Assembly: GCA_963723595.1 (NCBI GenBank)
Contig: CAVRRQ010000002.1
Coordinates: forward strand, 930,001-994,000
Reading direction: 5' to 3'
DNA: 64,000 bases
Origin: RYN-230 sp963723595
GTDB taxonomy: Bacteria; Actinomycetota; Actinomycetes; Streptosporangiales; Streptosporangiaceae
Shown: positions 11,809-21,283 of the stretch, one piece after another
Layout: every line of letters starts with the position of its first letter
Position numbering within the stretch: the stretch's first letter is position 1
Notes under the pieces: generated by a model
Told to the model about the DNA's origin: nothing
The model's database searches: none
Seen by the model: the letters and a program-made list of their open reading frames with translations, nothing else
Made by a program: the position numbers and the translations under genes

Positions 11809-13092
11809 GTGGCGACCGTTCTCCTACCAGCTCCCCAGTTGTCCCTCTCGGCCGACGAGGCCCGGCTGCTCACGCTGCGCGCGCAGGGCTTCCTCGGGGC
11901 GGGCGGCCGCCGCGGCGGTGTGCCCGCCATGCTGCGCCGGCTGGGCGCGGTGCAGCTGGACACGATCAGCGTGCTGGCCCGGTCCCATGAGCTGGTCGCG
12001 TACGCGCGGCTCGGCCCGGTGCCACGGGACCGGATCGAGCGCGCCTACTGGCACCCGCGCCAGCCGGCGGCCTTCGAATACTGGTCGCACGCGGCCTGCA
12101 TCCTCCCCCTGGAGGAGTGGCCGTGGTACGCGTTCCGCCGCCGCGCGCTGCGCGCCCGGGGCAAGCGCTGGCACCAGAGCCACGAGCGCACCTGCGCCGA
12201 GGTGCTGGCCCGGCTGCGGGCCGAGGGCCCGCTCAACGCCACCCAGCTCGGCGGGGCCAAGGCGGGGGGTCCCTGGTGGGACTGGTCGGAAACGAAGATC
12301 GCCGTGGAGTGGCTGCTGGACGTGGGCGAGGTGATCTGCGTGCGCCGGGACGGCTGGCGGCGCGTGTATGACCTGCCCGAGCGGGTCCTGCCCGCCGAGC
12401 TGCTGGACCGTGACCCGGACGACCGGGCATGCCTGGCCCATCTGGCCGGGGTGGCGGCACGGGCCCTGGGCGTGGTCACCCGTCCCGACCTGATCGACTA
12501 CCACCGGCTGCGCGAGCTGACCGACGGCCAGGCCGGGCACGCGGAACTCGCCGGGGAGTCCGCGCTGGCCGCCGGACTGACCCCGGTCGAGATCGAGGTG
12601 ACCGCCCGGCCGGGAGCGGGGCGGCCGGGAGCGGGCCGGAGGGCGGCCAGCACCGTGGTGCCGGGCTGGGCCGACCCGGCGGCGCTCGCCGAGGCGCCGC
12701 GCGGGCGGCACCGGGTCACCCTGCTCTCCCCGTTCGACTCGCTGCTCTGGGACCGCAAGCGCACCAGGCGGATGTTCGGCTTCGAGCACACCCTGGAGGC
12801 CTACGTGCCCAGGGCCAAGCGGGTGCACGGGTACTACGCGATGCCGCTGCTGGCCGGGGGCCGCCTGCTCGGCCGGGTCGATCCGGTCCGCCAGGGCCAG
12901 ACCCTGGTCGCCCGGCAGCTCTCGCTGGACTCCGCCGCCGCCGTCGTCCCGATGGCCCGGGCGCTGCGTGAGGCGGCCGCCTGGGTGGGCTGCTCGACGG
13001 TGGAGATCGGCCAGGTCAACCGCCCGGACCTGGTGCCGCGCCTGCGCCGTGCTCTCTCCGATAGGGCGCTGGCTGACGGGGCCCTGCCGTGA
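11809..13092 (+). CDS. AlkX/YcaQ-type DNA glycosylase (winged-helix HTH_42 family)
   Basis: This family includes E. coli YcaQ/AlkX, which unhooks interstrand crosslinks, and Streptomyces AlkZ, which removes azinomycin adducts. The catalytic QxD motif of the AlkX branch is visible as VQLDTISVLARSH (Q and D near residues 48-50), rather than the QxQ of AlkZ. The conserved LLSPFDSLLWDR and the C-terminal VHGYYAMPLL segment are present. At 427 residues the protein is of full family length. The start is a GTG at 11809; the ribosome site is weak. It is convergent with the ABC exporter. Family assignment is solid; the exact lesion is inference. Confidence 0.8.
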   Translation: MATVLLPAPQLSLSADEARLLTLRAQGFLGAGGRRGGVPAMLRRLGAVQLDTISVLARSHELVAYARLGPVPRDRIERAYWHPRQPAAFEYWSHAACILPLEEWPWYAFRRRALRARGKRWHQSHERTCAEVLARLRAEGPLNATQLGGAKAGGPWWDWSETKIAVEWLLDVGEVICVRRDGWRRVYDLPERVLPAELLDRDPDDRACLAHLAGVAARALGVVTRPDLIDYHRLRELTDGQAGHAELAGESALAAGLTPVEIEVTARPGAGRPGAGRRAASTVVPGWADPAALAEAPRGRHRVTLLSPFDSLLWDRKRTRRMFGFEHTLEAYVPRAKRVHGYYAMPLLAGGRLLGRVDPVRQGQTLVARQLSLDSAAAVVPMARALREAAAWVGCSTVEIGQVNRPDLVPRLRRALSDRALADGALP

Positions 13093-13132
13093 CGCGCGGC
13101 CGCGGTCCGGGCCGGGGCGGCTGACCCCACCC

Positions 13133-15676
13133 TCATTCCATCGGCTGGTGCGCCATGGCGGCCGGTTCGCGGCCCGCGAGCAGCCAGCCGGCCACCCCGG
13201 CCGCGAGCGGCATGCCCACCAGGATGAGCAGCAGGCTGGTGACGGGGACGCTGGTCAGCTCGGAGAGGCCGTCGAGCTTGTTGTCCCAGGCATAGCCGAT
13301 GGCCGCGGTGTAGGCCGCCACCGTGCCGAGCACCGCGCCGGCCAGCCCCAGCGCACCCGCCGTGGCCGCGGTCAGCATGCGGCGGGTCCAGCCGCTGGCC
13401 CCCGTGGCGGCCAGGGTGCGCAGGTCCCCAGCGGTTTCGCTGCGGATCAGGCCGAGCGTCATGGCCAGGATGCCCAGCGCCAGCACGATGCCGAACACGG
13501 TGGCCCAGTTGATGATCACCGCCACCGACGGGATGCTGTTCTTGGTTTCGATGGTCAGCCCGGCCGCGGCGGCGGCGAGCCTGGCGTTGGTGATCTGCGT
13601 GGCGGTGGGCGGGCTCGGCGTCTGGATGAGCCAGCCGTCCGCCGACACGCTGGACTCTAGGTGGAGCGTGCGGATGGCATGGCCGGTGATCACTGTGTTG
13701 GGCGCCGACGTGCCGGACGGAAGCGCGCTGACCTCCTGGATCACCGGGTTGGCCAGACACTGGTTCTTCGGGCACGGGAACGATTGCTGGCTGCCTGGGC
13801 CGTTGCCGCCGCCCCCGCCCGGGCCGATGTGGCCGCCTGGCCCGGCGCCGTAGGTGAGTTGCATCTTGGTGATGCCGGACAGCCCGGGCCGCATGCTGAG
13901 AATGTCGGCGCGGGGACTGACCTGCGAGTCGGTGATGCCAAAGGCGTGGAGCAGCTGCGCGGTGGCGACATAGACCGGCCCGGACCACTGACGGCCTGAC
14001 GCGGCGTGGTTCATTGAGGCACCGGCCGACTCAAGCTCGACGACCTCGTGCGAGCCGAGCGCAGCCGCGATGCCGTGCGCCGCCGTCGCCATCGACGCCA
14101 GCTTGCTCCCGGTCACCGGGCCGCTGGGTCCGCTGCCCGGGCCACCGCCCCCATATGGGCCGTTGGGCGTGTAAACGATGAGCTGGTTCGACGCCAGGTT
14201 CGGGCCGGCGTAGTCGAGGACGTTGCCGAAGCGTTGGGCGGACAGGATGCTGACCAGCACGGCGATCAGCAGTCCGAGGGTGATAGCGGCGAGAGCTGAC
14301 CCTGAGCGGGCGCGGTACCGGGCCAGGTCACGCAGGGCCAGCCGGGTCGCGATCGGGGCGTGCCGGCCCAGCCTGGCCAGCAGCGTGAGGCACGCCGGGG
14401 CCAGCAGGATCACCGCCGCGATCAGGGCGACGAAGCCGAGGACGAGGACGAGCGCTCCGCTGCCGTTGCCGTTGGTCGTGCCGGAGTAGGCAAACAGGGC
14501 CGCGGCGCCAACGAGCAGGATCAGGCCGGGCAGCGCCGAGCGGTGGAGCTGCCTGGGCGGCGCGGGCCGCCCGGACAGGGCGGTTACGACGGGAATCCGG
14601 GTGATCGCCCGGGCTGGCCAGGCCGCCGCGAAATAGGTGGCGATGACGGCGAGGGCCAGGGCCACGCCGATCACGGTCCACGGCAGCTGGAAGGCGCCGA
14701 TCGCGTGATGCGCATCCGTCTCGACGCTCGGCCGGTAGGCCAGCCAGGCGGCCAGGCCGAGCACGAACCCGGCCACCGCGCCGACGAGGCCCACCAGCAC
14801 CCCGTTGGCCCGGACGACGAGGCGGATGTTCCTGGCGGTGGCTCCCTGGGCGGCCAGGAGCCCCATGGACCGCAGCCGGCGCTGCGCGAGCACGGTGAAG
14901 CCGCCGATCCCCACCAGGGCGATGAGCAGCATGCCGACCGTGGCCAGGGCGAGGACGATCGTCTCCGGGTTCAGCACGTTGCCCGACGACGCCGAGTGCG
15001 GCGTGGACACGCCCGGCCCGATCTTGTGCGGGGGCACCCCGTGCGCGTCGAACAGGACGCTGACCTGGGTCGGCGCGGTGACCTGGCCCGGGACGACGAG
15101 AGCGAACTCGTCCACCAGGTTCTGCGGGTTCGTCACGATCCCGGTGACCCGCCGGGCCGTGCCGCCGGCGCGCCAGAGGTCACCGGCCTTGAGGTGGAAG
15201 GTCGCGGCCAGGTCGCTGGTCACCGCCACCTGGCCCGGGCCAGCCGGGTAGTGCCCGCTGACCAGGGAGAGCATCGGCTGCCCGTACGGCCCGTGCGGGT
15301 TCTGCGCCCGCAGGTCGTAGGTGCTGATCGAGCCCGGGATGGCGGCGGCCTGGTTCTCGATCACGTCCACCCGGCCGAAGCGTTGCCGCAGCGCCGCGAT
15401 CTGGCTGGCCAGGTGGGGGTCGGGCGCCTGGTACGTGGCCTGGTCCTGGGCGGTGCCGAATCCCGCGTTGGCCGCCGGGGGCGTGGTGGTGGCCACCGCC
15501 GCCCCGACGATGGTGGCCGCCACCGCGACCGTGACCAGCCCGAGGATCAGCAGCTGCTGGCGCCACTCGCGGCGCAGCAGCCGCCAGGCCCAGCGGATCA
15601 CCGCGCGCCGGGCGGGAGCGCCCCCGTTACCCGCAGCTCCCGCGGGCGCGGGGCGTTCCCGCAGCGCCGTGGTCAT
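13133..15676 (-). CDS. ABC exporter permease (FtsX/MacB type, 847 aa)
   Basis: Large two-module FtsX-like permease. One membrane segment lies near residues 42-62, followed by a periplasm-facing domain. A first FtsX core (about 240-370) includes the RRLRSMGLLAAQGA coupling region, and several helices follow near 385-475. A second extracytoplasmic domain is rich in Gly/Pro and contains a CPKNQC pair. Three final helices close the protein. The ATG start overlaps the stop of the ATPase gene as ATGA, so the two are translationally coupled. Together with the ATPase and PadR it forms a typical actinobacterial regulated exporter; the substrate cannot be read from sequence. Confidence 0.85.
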   Translation of the reverse strand: MTTALRERPAPAGAAGNGGAPARRAVIRWAWRLLRREWRQQLLILGLVTVAVAATIVGAAVATTTPPAANAGFGTAQDQATYQAPDPHLASQIAALRQRFGRVDVIENQAAAIPGSISTYDLRAQNPHGPYGQPMLSLVSGHYPAGPGQVAVTSDLAATFHLKAGDLWRAGGTARRVTGIVTNPQNLVDEFALVVPGQVTAPTQVSVLFDAHGVPPHKIGPGVSTPHSASSGNVLNPETIVLALATVGMLLIALVGIGGFTVLAQRRLRSMGLLAAQGATARNIRLVVRANGVLVGLVGAVAGFVLGLAAWLAYRPSVETDAHHAIGAFQLPWTVIGVALALAVIATYFAAAWPARAITRIPVVTALSGRPAPPRQLHRSALPGLILLVGAAALFAYSGTTNGNGSGALVLVLGFVALIAAVILLAPACLTLLARLGRHAPIATRLALRDLARYRARSGSALAAITLGLLIAVLVSILSAQRFGNVLDYAGPNLASNQLIVYTPNGPYGGGGPGSGPSGPVTGSKLASMATAAHGIAAALGSHEVVELESAGASMNHAASGRQWSGPVYVATAQLLHAFGITDSQVSPRADILSMRPGLSGITKMQLTYGAGPGGHIGPGGGGGNGPGSQQSFPCPKNQCLANPVIQEVSALPSGTSAPNTVITGHAIRTLHLESSVSADGWLIQTPSPPTATQITNARLAAAAAGLTIETKNSIPSVAVIINWATVFGIVLALGILAMTLGLIRSETAGDLRTLAATGASGWTRRMLTAATAGALGLAGAVLGTVAAYTAAIGYAWDNKLDGLSELTSVPVTSLLLILVGMPLAAGVAGWLLAGREPAAMAHQPME

Positions 15677-16395
15677 GGAGTCTGGCCCGGCGTGAGCAGG
15701 GACTCGGGGCCGGGCAGCGGGGCGGTCTGGTCCACGACGCGGCCGTCACGCAGGAACACCACCCGGTCGGCCCAGGACGCCAGCTGGGCGTCGTGGGTCA
15801 CCACGACGGCGGCCACGCCTCGCTTGCACGCCTCGTGGATCAGCCGCATGACCGCTTCCGCGTTCACCGAGTCCAGCGCGCCAGACGGCTCGTCGGCCAG
15901 CAGCAGCCGGCGGTCCCCGACCACCGCACGGGCGATCGCGACCCGCTGCCGCTCGCCGCCGGACAGCTCGCTGGGGAACCGGGACGCCCTGTCCCGCAGG
16001 CCGAGGCCGTCCAGCGCCTGCTCGGCCGCCCTGCGCGCCTTGCGGGCGCCCATGCCGTCCAGCTCCAGCGGCAGGGCCACGTTCTCGGCTACGGTCAGCC
16101 CGGGCAGCAGGTTGAAGTCCTGGAACACGTACCCGACCGTGCGCCGGCGTAGCCGCGCCTTGTCGTTGCGTGACATCCGGGCCAGCGGCGCCCCGTCGAT
16201 CAGCACGTCCCCGCTGCTGGGCTCCTCCAGGCTGCCGGCGATCGTCAGTAGCGTGGACTTGCCCGAGCCGCTCGGGCCCATCACCGCTACCATCCCGCCC
16301 GGCTCGACGGCCAGGTCCACCCGGCGCAGGGCATCCACCCGGGAAGCTTCCTGCCCGTAGAACTTGGACACGTCCCTCAGTTCCAGCACTGTCAT
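15673..16395 (-). CDS. ABC transporter ATP-binding protein (LolD/MacB type)
   Basis: A 240-residue ATPase with Walker A GPSGSGKST, Q-loop FQDFNLLP, signature LSGGERQRVAIARA, Walker B LLLADEPSGALD and the H-loop VTHD. The ATG at 16395 has AGGAG about 10 bases upstream. The earlier in-frame ATG and GTG codons lack such a site and would overlap padR. It drives the adjacent FtsX-type permease. Confidence 0.92.
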   Translation of the reverse strand: MTVLELRDVSKFYGQEASRVDALRRVDLAVEPGGMVAVMGPSGSGKSTLLTIAGSLEEPSSGDVLIDGAPLARMSRNDKARLRRRTVGYVFQDFNLLPGLTVAENVALPLELDGMGARKARRAAEQALDGLGLRDRASRFPSELSGGERQRVAIARAVVGDRRLLLADEPSGALDSVNAEAVMRLIHEACKRGVAAVVVTHDAQLASWADRVVFLRDGRVVDQTAPLPGPESLLTPGQTP

Positions 16396-16432
16396 GGCCC
16401 CGTCTCCTGTTCGCAGGTCGAGCATTCGCTGT

Positions 16433-17011
16433 TCATGGCCGGGTCCCCACCCGCCGGCGCAGCCTGGGCAACGCCGCGGACGCGGGCTGGGGCGGGTCGG
16501 CCGCGGCGCGCTTGAGCCGCCCGTCGGCCGCATCCAGCCACCGGATCACCGCATCGAGCCGGAAGAGCTCAGCGTTGACCACCAGGCCCAGGCCGAGATC
16601 GGAGTCGGCCTCGGCCTCCTTGATGCGGGTCCACTGCTGCATCAGCTCCACCAGGTAGCGCCGGTGGACCTGGATAACCTCATGCACGTCGGTGCCCGGC
16701 ACCCGCAGGGCCACCAGCACCTTCATCACCAGCTCGTCGCGCGGCGGGGAAGCCAGGTCGGGTGGCGTGCGCAGCCAGGCGGCCAGTTCCGCGGTCCCGC
16801 CGGCCGTAATCTGGAACCCCTTCTGCGGGCCGTCGTCGTCACCGTCCGACTCAACCAGGCCGTCTCGTTCGAGCCGTTGCAGCGTGGTGTAAACCTGGCC
16901 GACGTTGAGCGGCCAGACCTCCCCCGTACGGGCCTCGAACTCCTCCCGCAGTTGCAGCCCGTACTTGGGCCCTTCACTCAGCAGCGCCAGCAGGGCGTGG
17001 CGGACGCTCAT
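16433..17011 (-). CDS. PadR-family transcriptional regulator
   Basis: A 192-residue protein with an N-terminal winged helix (SVRHALLALLSEGPKYGLQL, then VYTTLQRLERDGLV) and a C-terminal Vir_act_alpha_C dimerisation helix pair. It lies just ahead of the ABC ATPase with 37 bases between, so it heads the exporter operon and most likely represses it. An AT-rich stretch with an ATAC/GTAT dyad lies 34 bases upstream, consistent with autoregulation. Confidence 0.88.
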   Translation of the reverse strand: MSVRHALLALLSEGPKYGLQLREEFEARTGEVWPLNVGQVYTTLQRLERDGLVESDGDDDGPQKGFQITAGGTAELAAWLRTPPDLASPPRDELVMKVLVALRVPGTDVHEVIQVHRRYLVELMQQWTRIKEAEADSDLGLGLVVNAELFRLDAVIRWLDAADGRLKRAAADPPQPASAALPRLRRRVGTRP

Positions 17012-17040
17012 GGCGACGCCTCGTTCAGTAGCATGCTGAG

Positions 17041-17060
17041 AATAATACTGGGTATATACA
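17041..17060 (-). promoter_or_regulatory. Candidate PadR operator/promoter
   Basis: The dyad ATACTGGGTAT (17045-17055) sits in an AT-rich island that stands out in this GC-rich sequence, immediately upstream of padR. Read on the minus strand, TATTAT within it could serve as the -10 box. PadR operators commonly contain ATAC/GTAT half-sites. Confidence 0.45.
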
Positions 17061-17198
17061 GCGCTGCCAAGGACTGCGGGGCACGACTGGGAGTCTTTAC
17101 CTCACCGTCGTGAAGTGGCGGTTCAGTGAGGCCGGCCCAGGGCAGCCACTGAACCCGGGACGGCGGGTGCGGCCGCCCGGGCCCGGGCGGTGAACCGG

Positions 17199-17954
17199 TC
17201 AGCTGAACTCGATCAGCTTCTCCCGGACGGCGATCATCACCGCTTCCATGCGCGAGTGGATCTGGAGTTTCTCCAGGATGTTCCGCACGTGGTTCTTGAC
17301 CGTGTTCTCCGAGATGAACAGTTCCTTGGCGATGTCCCGGTTGTTCATGCCCTTGGCCACCAGCTTCAGGACCTGCATCTCGCGGTCGGTGAGCTTGGGC
17401 GCCGGGACCTGCTGCTCGGGCGGCTCGTCCCCGTCCCGCCTGGCCAGCGCCGCGAACTCGGTGAGCAGCTTGGCGGCCATGGACGGGTTGATCAGTGACT
17501 GGCCGCCGTGCACGGCGCGGACCACGTCCGCCACCTCGTCCAGCGGGATGTCCTTGAGCAGGTAGCCACTGGCCCCGGCGCGGATGGCCTCGAAGAGGTC
17601 CTCTTCCTCATCACTGATTGTCAGCATGACGATCTTCGAGCTGGGAGCCACTTCCTTCATGGCCCGGCAGGCTTCGATGCCGCTGCTCCTGGGCATCCGG
17701 ATGTCCATCAGGACGACGTCGGGCAGCGACTCGCCCGCTTTCTCCACCGCCTCGGTGCCGTCGCTCGCCTCACCAACCAGTTCGATGTCGTCCTCGGCGG
17801 CGAGGACCATCTCCAGTCCGCGGCGGAACAGCGCGTGATCATCCACGATCAGGGCACGGATCGGATCGGACCTCGCGGGATCCGCCGAACCGGCGCTGGC
17901 CTGGAGATCTGTGCCCGCCCCGGGAACTGTGCGTACCGCGGGATCTCCGCCCAT
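17199..17954 (-). CDS. NarL/LuxR-type response regulator
   Basis: A 251-residue regulator with the receiver domain at about 35-155 (phospho-acceptor in VVLMDIRMP, conserved K in LLKDIP) and the LuxR helix-turn-helix LTDREMQVLKLVAKGMNNRD near the C-terminus. The ATG at 17954 follows GAGGAGG at 4-base spacing. No histidine kinase is adjacent, so it is an orphan here. An orthologue sits beside hpf and secA in Streptomyces, to my recollection. Confidence 0.88.
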   Translation of the reverse strand: MGGDPAVRTVPGAGTDLQASAGSADPARSDPIRALIVDDHALFRRGLEMVLAAEDDIELVGEASDGTEAVEKAGESLPDVVLMDIRMPRSSGIEACRAMKEVAPSSKIVMLTISDEEEDLFEAIRAGASGYLLKDIPLDEVADVVRAVHGGQSLINPSMAAKLLTEFAALARRDGDEPPEQQVPAPKLTDREMQVLKLVAKGMNNRDIAKELFISENTVKNHVRNILEKLQIHSRMEAVMIAVREKLIEFS

Positions 17955-18204
17955 AGCGCCTCCTCTCTGACCCTGCGTCCAGGCATGCTGCTCGGGGTAC
18001 TGCCGCGCTGGGGACCTGCCGGTCTTCCCGGTACGGCTGCCGGCCGGAAAGGTCCTGCGCGGCGCCCCCCACTGCGGCCAGTGGTCAAACTCTGGCGCAG
18101 CGGGGGCACGCGCGCAAACCGGGGCTCGCCAACCCGGCATTTCGGCGGGCTGCCCACGGCACGGCAGCCTCACCAGCACATTGGTTCTCTGCTGCCCCCC
18201 CGGT

Positions 18205-18993
18205 TCAATCGGCCGGCACGTGCCGGGCAGTCGTCCGGACTGGCCGGCTGAGCACTTCTTCGACCAGCCGGATCACTCCGTAGTGGTAACCCCGCCTGCG
18301 GTAGACCACGCTCGGCAGGTGGCATGTCTCGTCCCGGAACAAGAAGAAGTCGTGACCGACCAGTTCCATCTCGAGCAGCGCGCGGTCGATGGTCATCGGC
18401 GTCGCGGAGTGGAACTTCTCCCGGACCACGAGCGGGCCGTTGCCCTCCATCGCGATGGGCACCACGCCGTCCAGCTCGAGCTCGGTATCCGGCCAGTCGG
18501 CGTCCTCGCCACCGCGCCAGTCTTCCCCGTCGGCCGCCGCGGTCCGGGCCGCGAGCGCCGCTGCCCGGACGGACGGCGCTACCGTCTCGCCGGGAGGCTC
18601 CGTGGCCGGGGCGCTGGCCACCGCGACGTTGCCGGGCACTCCGGACGGCTGCGCGGGCAGCATCTCCACCGGGGAGACGTGCGCCGTGTTCCGGTCCTTA
18701 CGCCGGTCACCGGCCCGGCGCATGTGCGTCTCCAGCTTGGCCAGCGCCCGGTCGAGCGCCATGAACCTGTCGTCAGCGGCTGCTTCCGCCCGGATCACCG
18801 GGCCTCGTGAGTTCAGCGTCAGCTCGACCCGTTCCCGCTGGGCGGACTGGCGCGGATTACGTTCCAGGGTCACTTCCACATCGATGCTGATGGTCTTCTG
18901 GTCGAGCTTCACGATCTTGCCTAGCTTGGCTGTGGCGTAGTCGCGGAAGCGCTCCTGGATGCCGGTGCGCCGCCCTCGGAAGATGATGTCCAC
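18205..18993 (-). CDS. hpf: Long-form ribosome hibernation promoting factor
   Basis: A 262-residue protein. The N-terminal S30AE domain (residues 1-100, DIIFRGRRTGIQERFRDYA) binds the decoding region of 30S. A variable acidic linker is followed by the C-terminal domain (last 60 residues, including MELVGHDFFLFRDE) that dimerises 70S ribosomes into inactive 100S particles. The GTG at 18993 has AAGGGGG 8 bases upstream. An earlier in-frame start would add about 23 unconserved residues. The 445-bp upstream gap has stable hairpins and may be a structured leader. Confidence 0.9.
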   Translation of the reverse strand: MDIIFRGRRTGIQERFRDYATAKLGKIVKLDQKTISIDVEVTLERNPRQSAQRERVELTLNSRGPVIRAEAAADDRFMALDRALAKLETHMRRAGDRRKDRNTAHVSPVEMLPAQPSGVPGNVAVASAPATEPPGETVAPSVRAAALAARTAAADGEDWRGGEDADWPDTELELDGVVPIAMEGNGPLVVREKFHSATPMTIDRALLEMELVGHDFFLFRDETCHLPSVVYRRRGYHYGVIRLVEEVLSRPVRTTARHVPAD

Positions 18994-19438
18994 GTGGGAA
19001 ACCCCCTTCGACCGTCTCGTGTGGAAAGACACCCGCCCGGCCGACCTGGTCTTCGTCCCCACATCCGCCTGCTGAGGGATTCGCGGCCTGTTGCCACTAC
19101 CGCCCTTCTCCCGGTCCGGGAGACATCTGATCTCCCGGGGGGGCAGGACTTACCTCTAAGCCGCACCGTGATCGGTCGACGACAAGTCGCCTTACGTGGG
19201 CCGTTTCGCCTGCGGCTGGCATCGGCTTGCCTAGCCGGGCTCCCCCCTGCGGGGAAACCCTGCACAGCGCAACCACGGACCCGGGCGGGTGCCATAGCCC
19301 GACGCTAGCCTGCCCGGGGCCAGATGTCAGGAGCCCGGGAGGTCTTCTTCGGCACAGCCCGGTACCTGGGCGGATAGCTATCGGGAGCAACGCGGCAGGG
19401 TGGCGGATTTCAGCACGGGACCGATGCCGGGCGCATCA
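18994..19438 (-). promoter_or_regulatory. Structured leader upstream of hpf (candidate raiA-type RNA)
   Basis: No plausible gene. On the hpf strand there is a perfect 8-bp hairpin (CCGGGAGA/TCTCCCGG, 19116-19138), a CGGCT/AGCCG hairpin near 19223-19237 and a GC-rich hairpin at 19237-19260. A conserved raiA RNA motif is known upstream of hpf/raiA genes in Actinobacteria and Firmicutes, and this region has the right place and size. The match to that family is inference only. Confidence 0.3.
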
Positions 19439-21283
19439 TCAGCCTGGGTAGGTCACGGCCCGGCCGCTGGCAAACTGGGTCCACAGCTCACCCAGTCCCA
19501 CGGATCGGGCCAGATGGCCGCCCTGCAGTCCGGCGAACAAGCTGTTATCCGGGCCCGCCGCGGCGATCGACGTCATGCCCGGCTCGATGTTCTGATACGA
19601 GGACCGGTCCCCGTCTACCGGCACCACTTCCAGCGCGGGGCCGGAGGCGGCCTCGTTCACGACCAGCAGGTGGTCGGCGTCATACCAGGTCAGCGCGCTG
19701 GGCGTCGCGAGGTCCGCGCCAATCTGCCCGGCGCTGGACAGCGTCACCTGGTTATCCGCCTGGACGATGGCACCGAGCAGCACCTCGGTTTGCGGGCCCG
19801 TGCCGCTGCCTGTGCTGACCTTGGCGATCATGGCCACCCGCACCCCGTCCGGGGCGACCCGCAACGCGGTCACCGACCGGACGTGCGCAGGCAGGCCCAC
19901 GCTGACCGGCTTGCCCCCGGAGGCCGCTAGCATCCACACCCGGGGTTTGCCGCCGGACGTGCCCGCGGCCCACAGGTTGTCGTAGCGATCCCAGCTCAGC
20001 GACGTGACCGAGGTATCGCTCATCCGGGTCTGCAGCGCCCGCGCGGTCGCGCTGGCGTGCGGTTTCGCCGCGGCGGCCAGGGAACTGGTGTAGAGCGTCG
20101 ACCCCCCGATGCCGGCCAGGTAGCGCTGGTCCGGGGAGACGGCGATGCTGGTCAGCGGGATCTGGCCGGTTCCCGCCTGGCCCGGCACCGCGCTGCTGCC
20201 CTGCCGGCCGATCACCCGCGCGGCCCCGTTGCTGCCCAGGAAGTACGGGTGCCCGGGTTTGGGCGGCTCCAGCGCGGGCTGCGGGTAGTTGCTGCGGCTC
20301 AGCACGGCACTGGTGGCCCCGGGCGGAGTCCACACGTGGTCCTTGACCTCCAGCTTCACCGCCTGGATGGCCGTGAACCCGTACGACGAACTGGTCAGCG
20401 TCCAGACCAGCTGGGCCGCCATCCCCGCCAGCGACGCCTCGCTGGTCGCGGACTTGGGCAGGCTCAGATCGACCACGGCGGTCCGGCTGCCCGGCAGGAT
20501 CTCCACGGGGCGGCGGAGCGTGGCCGCGGGCGGGAAGGCGGACAGGACGGCGCCCAGCCAGCCCTGCGGGCTGACCAGCAGGGCCCGGACCAGATCGGCG
20601 GCCGGATCCGCCGAGTCGACCGGGACGAACACCGGGTCGGGCACCAGGTCCCTGCCCTTGCCCGCAGGATTCAGGTAGTAGAGGTTGCGCGGCTGGTAGG
20701 CCAGCTGGAACAGGTCCTTGGTCAGCAGGAGCTCGCTGGACGGCTGATTCACCCCGCTGGAGGGCAGGGTGGTGATCCGCCACTGGCGGTCCACCAGCTG
20801 CAGGGTGAAGGCCTGATTCAGCTGCGCCCGCCCGCCAGCCGCCGGGTCGTACTGGCCGCTGGCGCTGACCTGGCCCAGCTCCTGCGCGCTGATATCGACC
20901 ACCGCGGTGTGCTGCGACCCGAACGGCGTCTGGGAGGAGGTGATCCTGGGCGGCTGCGCGATCACGGTGACCGCGGGGCCGGGGCCCGGCTGCCAGGACC
21001 GGCTGGCCGCCCTGGTCAGGTACTGCCGGGCGATCGCGTGGGAATTGTTAAAGCTGGCGCTGGCCACCAGGAAGTTCAGGACTATCTGCGACGGGCCCCA
21101 GCCGGGGCCCGGGGCCCTCATGATCAGCCCGCAGCAGTCCGAGCCCGACTGCCCGCCGCCGGAGCCCGCCGGCAGCGCGGTGTGCTGCAACAGCCCGCTG
21201 GTCGGCACGTCCGCGCAGCCGGCCGCCAGGGTCAGGCTCACCAGCGCGGCCGCGAGCCAGCGAAGCGGGGCCGCCTTAGTCAC
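19439..21283 (-). CDS. lpqB: LpqB lipoprotein, MtrAB accessory protein
   Basis: A 614-residue secreted lipoprotein with signal peptide and lipobox LAAGC (Cys23). A GerMN-like domain (about 170-310) is followed by a beta-propeller-like region. LpqB binds the extracellular sensor of MtrB and tunes MtrA phosphorylation in mycobacteria. The GTG start overlaps the end of mtrB by 8 bases, and it is the last gene of mtnA-mtrA-mtrB-lpqB. The frame is intact. Confidence 0.92.
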   Translation of the reverse strand: MTKAAPLRWLAAALVSLTLAAGCADVPTSGLLQHTALPAGSGGGQSGSDCCGLIMRAPGPGWGPSQIVLNFLVASASFNNSHAIARQYLTRAASRSWQPGPGPAVTVIAQPPRITSSQTPFGSQHTAVVDISAQELGQVSASGQYDPAAGGRAQLNQAFTLQLVDRQWRITTLPSSGVNQPSSELLLTKDLFQLAYQPRNLYYLNPAGKGRDLVPDPVFVPVDSADPAADLVRALLVSPQGWLGAVLSAFPPAATLRRPVEILPGSRTAVVDLSLPKSATSEASLAGMAAQLVWTLTSSSYGFTAIQAVKLEVKDHVWTPPGATSAVLSRSNYPQPALEPPKPGHPYFLGSNGAARVIGRQGSSAVPGQAGTGQIPLTSIAVSPDQRYLAGIGGSTLYTSSLAAAAKPHASATARALQTRMSDTSVTSLSWDRYDNLWAAGTSGGKPRVWMLAASGGKPVSVGLPAHVRSVTALRVAPDGVRVAMIAKVSTGSGTGPQTEVLLGAIVQADNQVTLSSAGQIGADLATPSALTWYDADHLLVVNEAASGPALEVVPVDGDRSSYQNIEPGMTSIAAAGPDNSLFAGLQGGHLARSVGLGELWTQFASGRAVTYPG

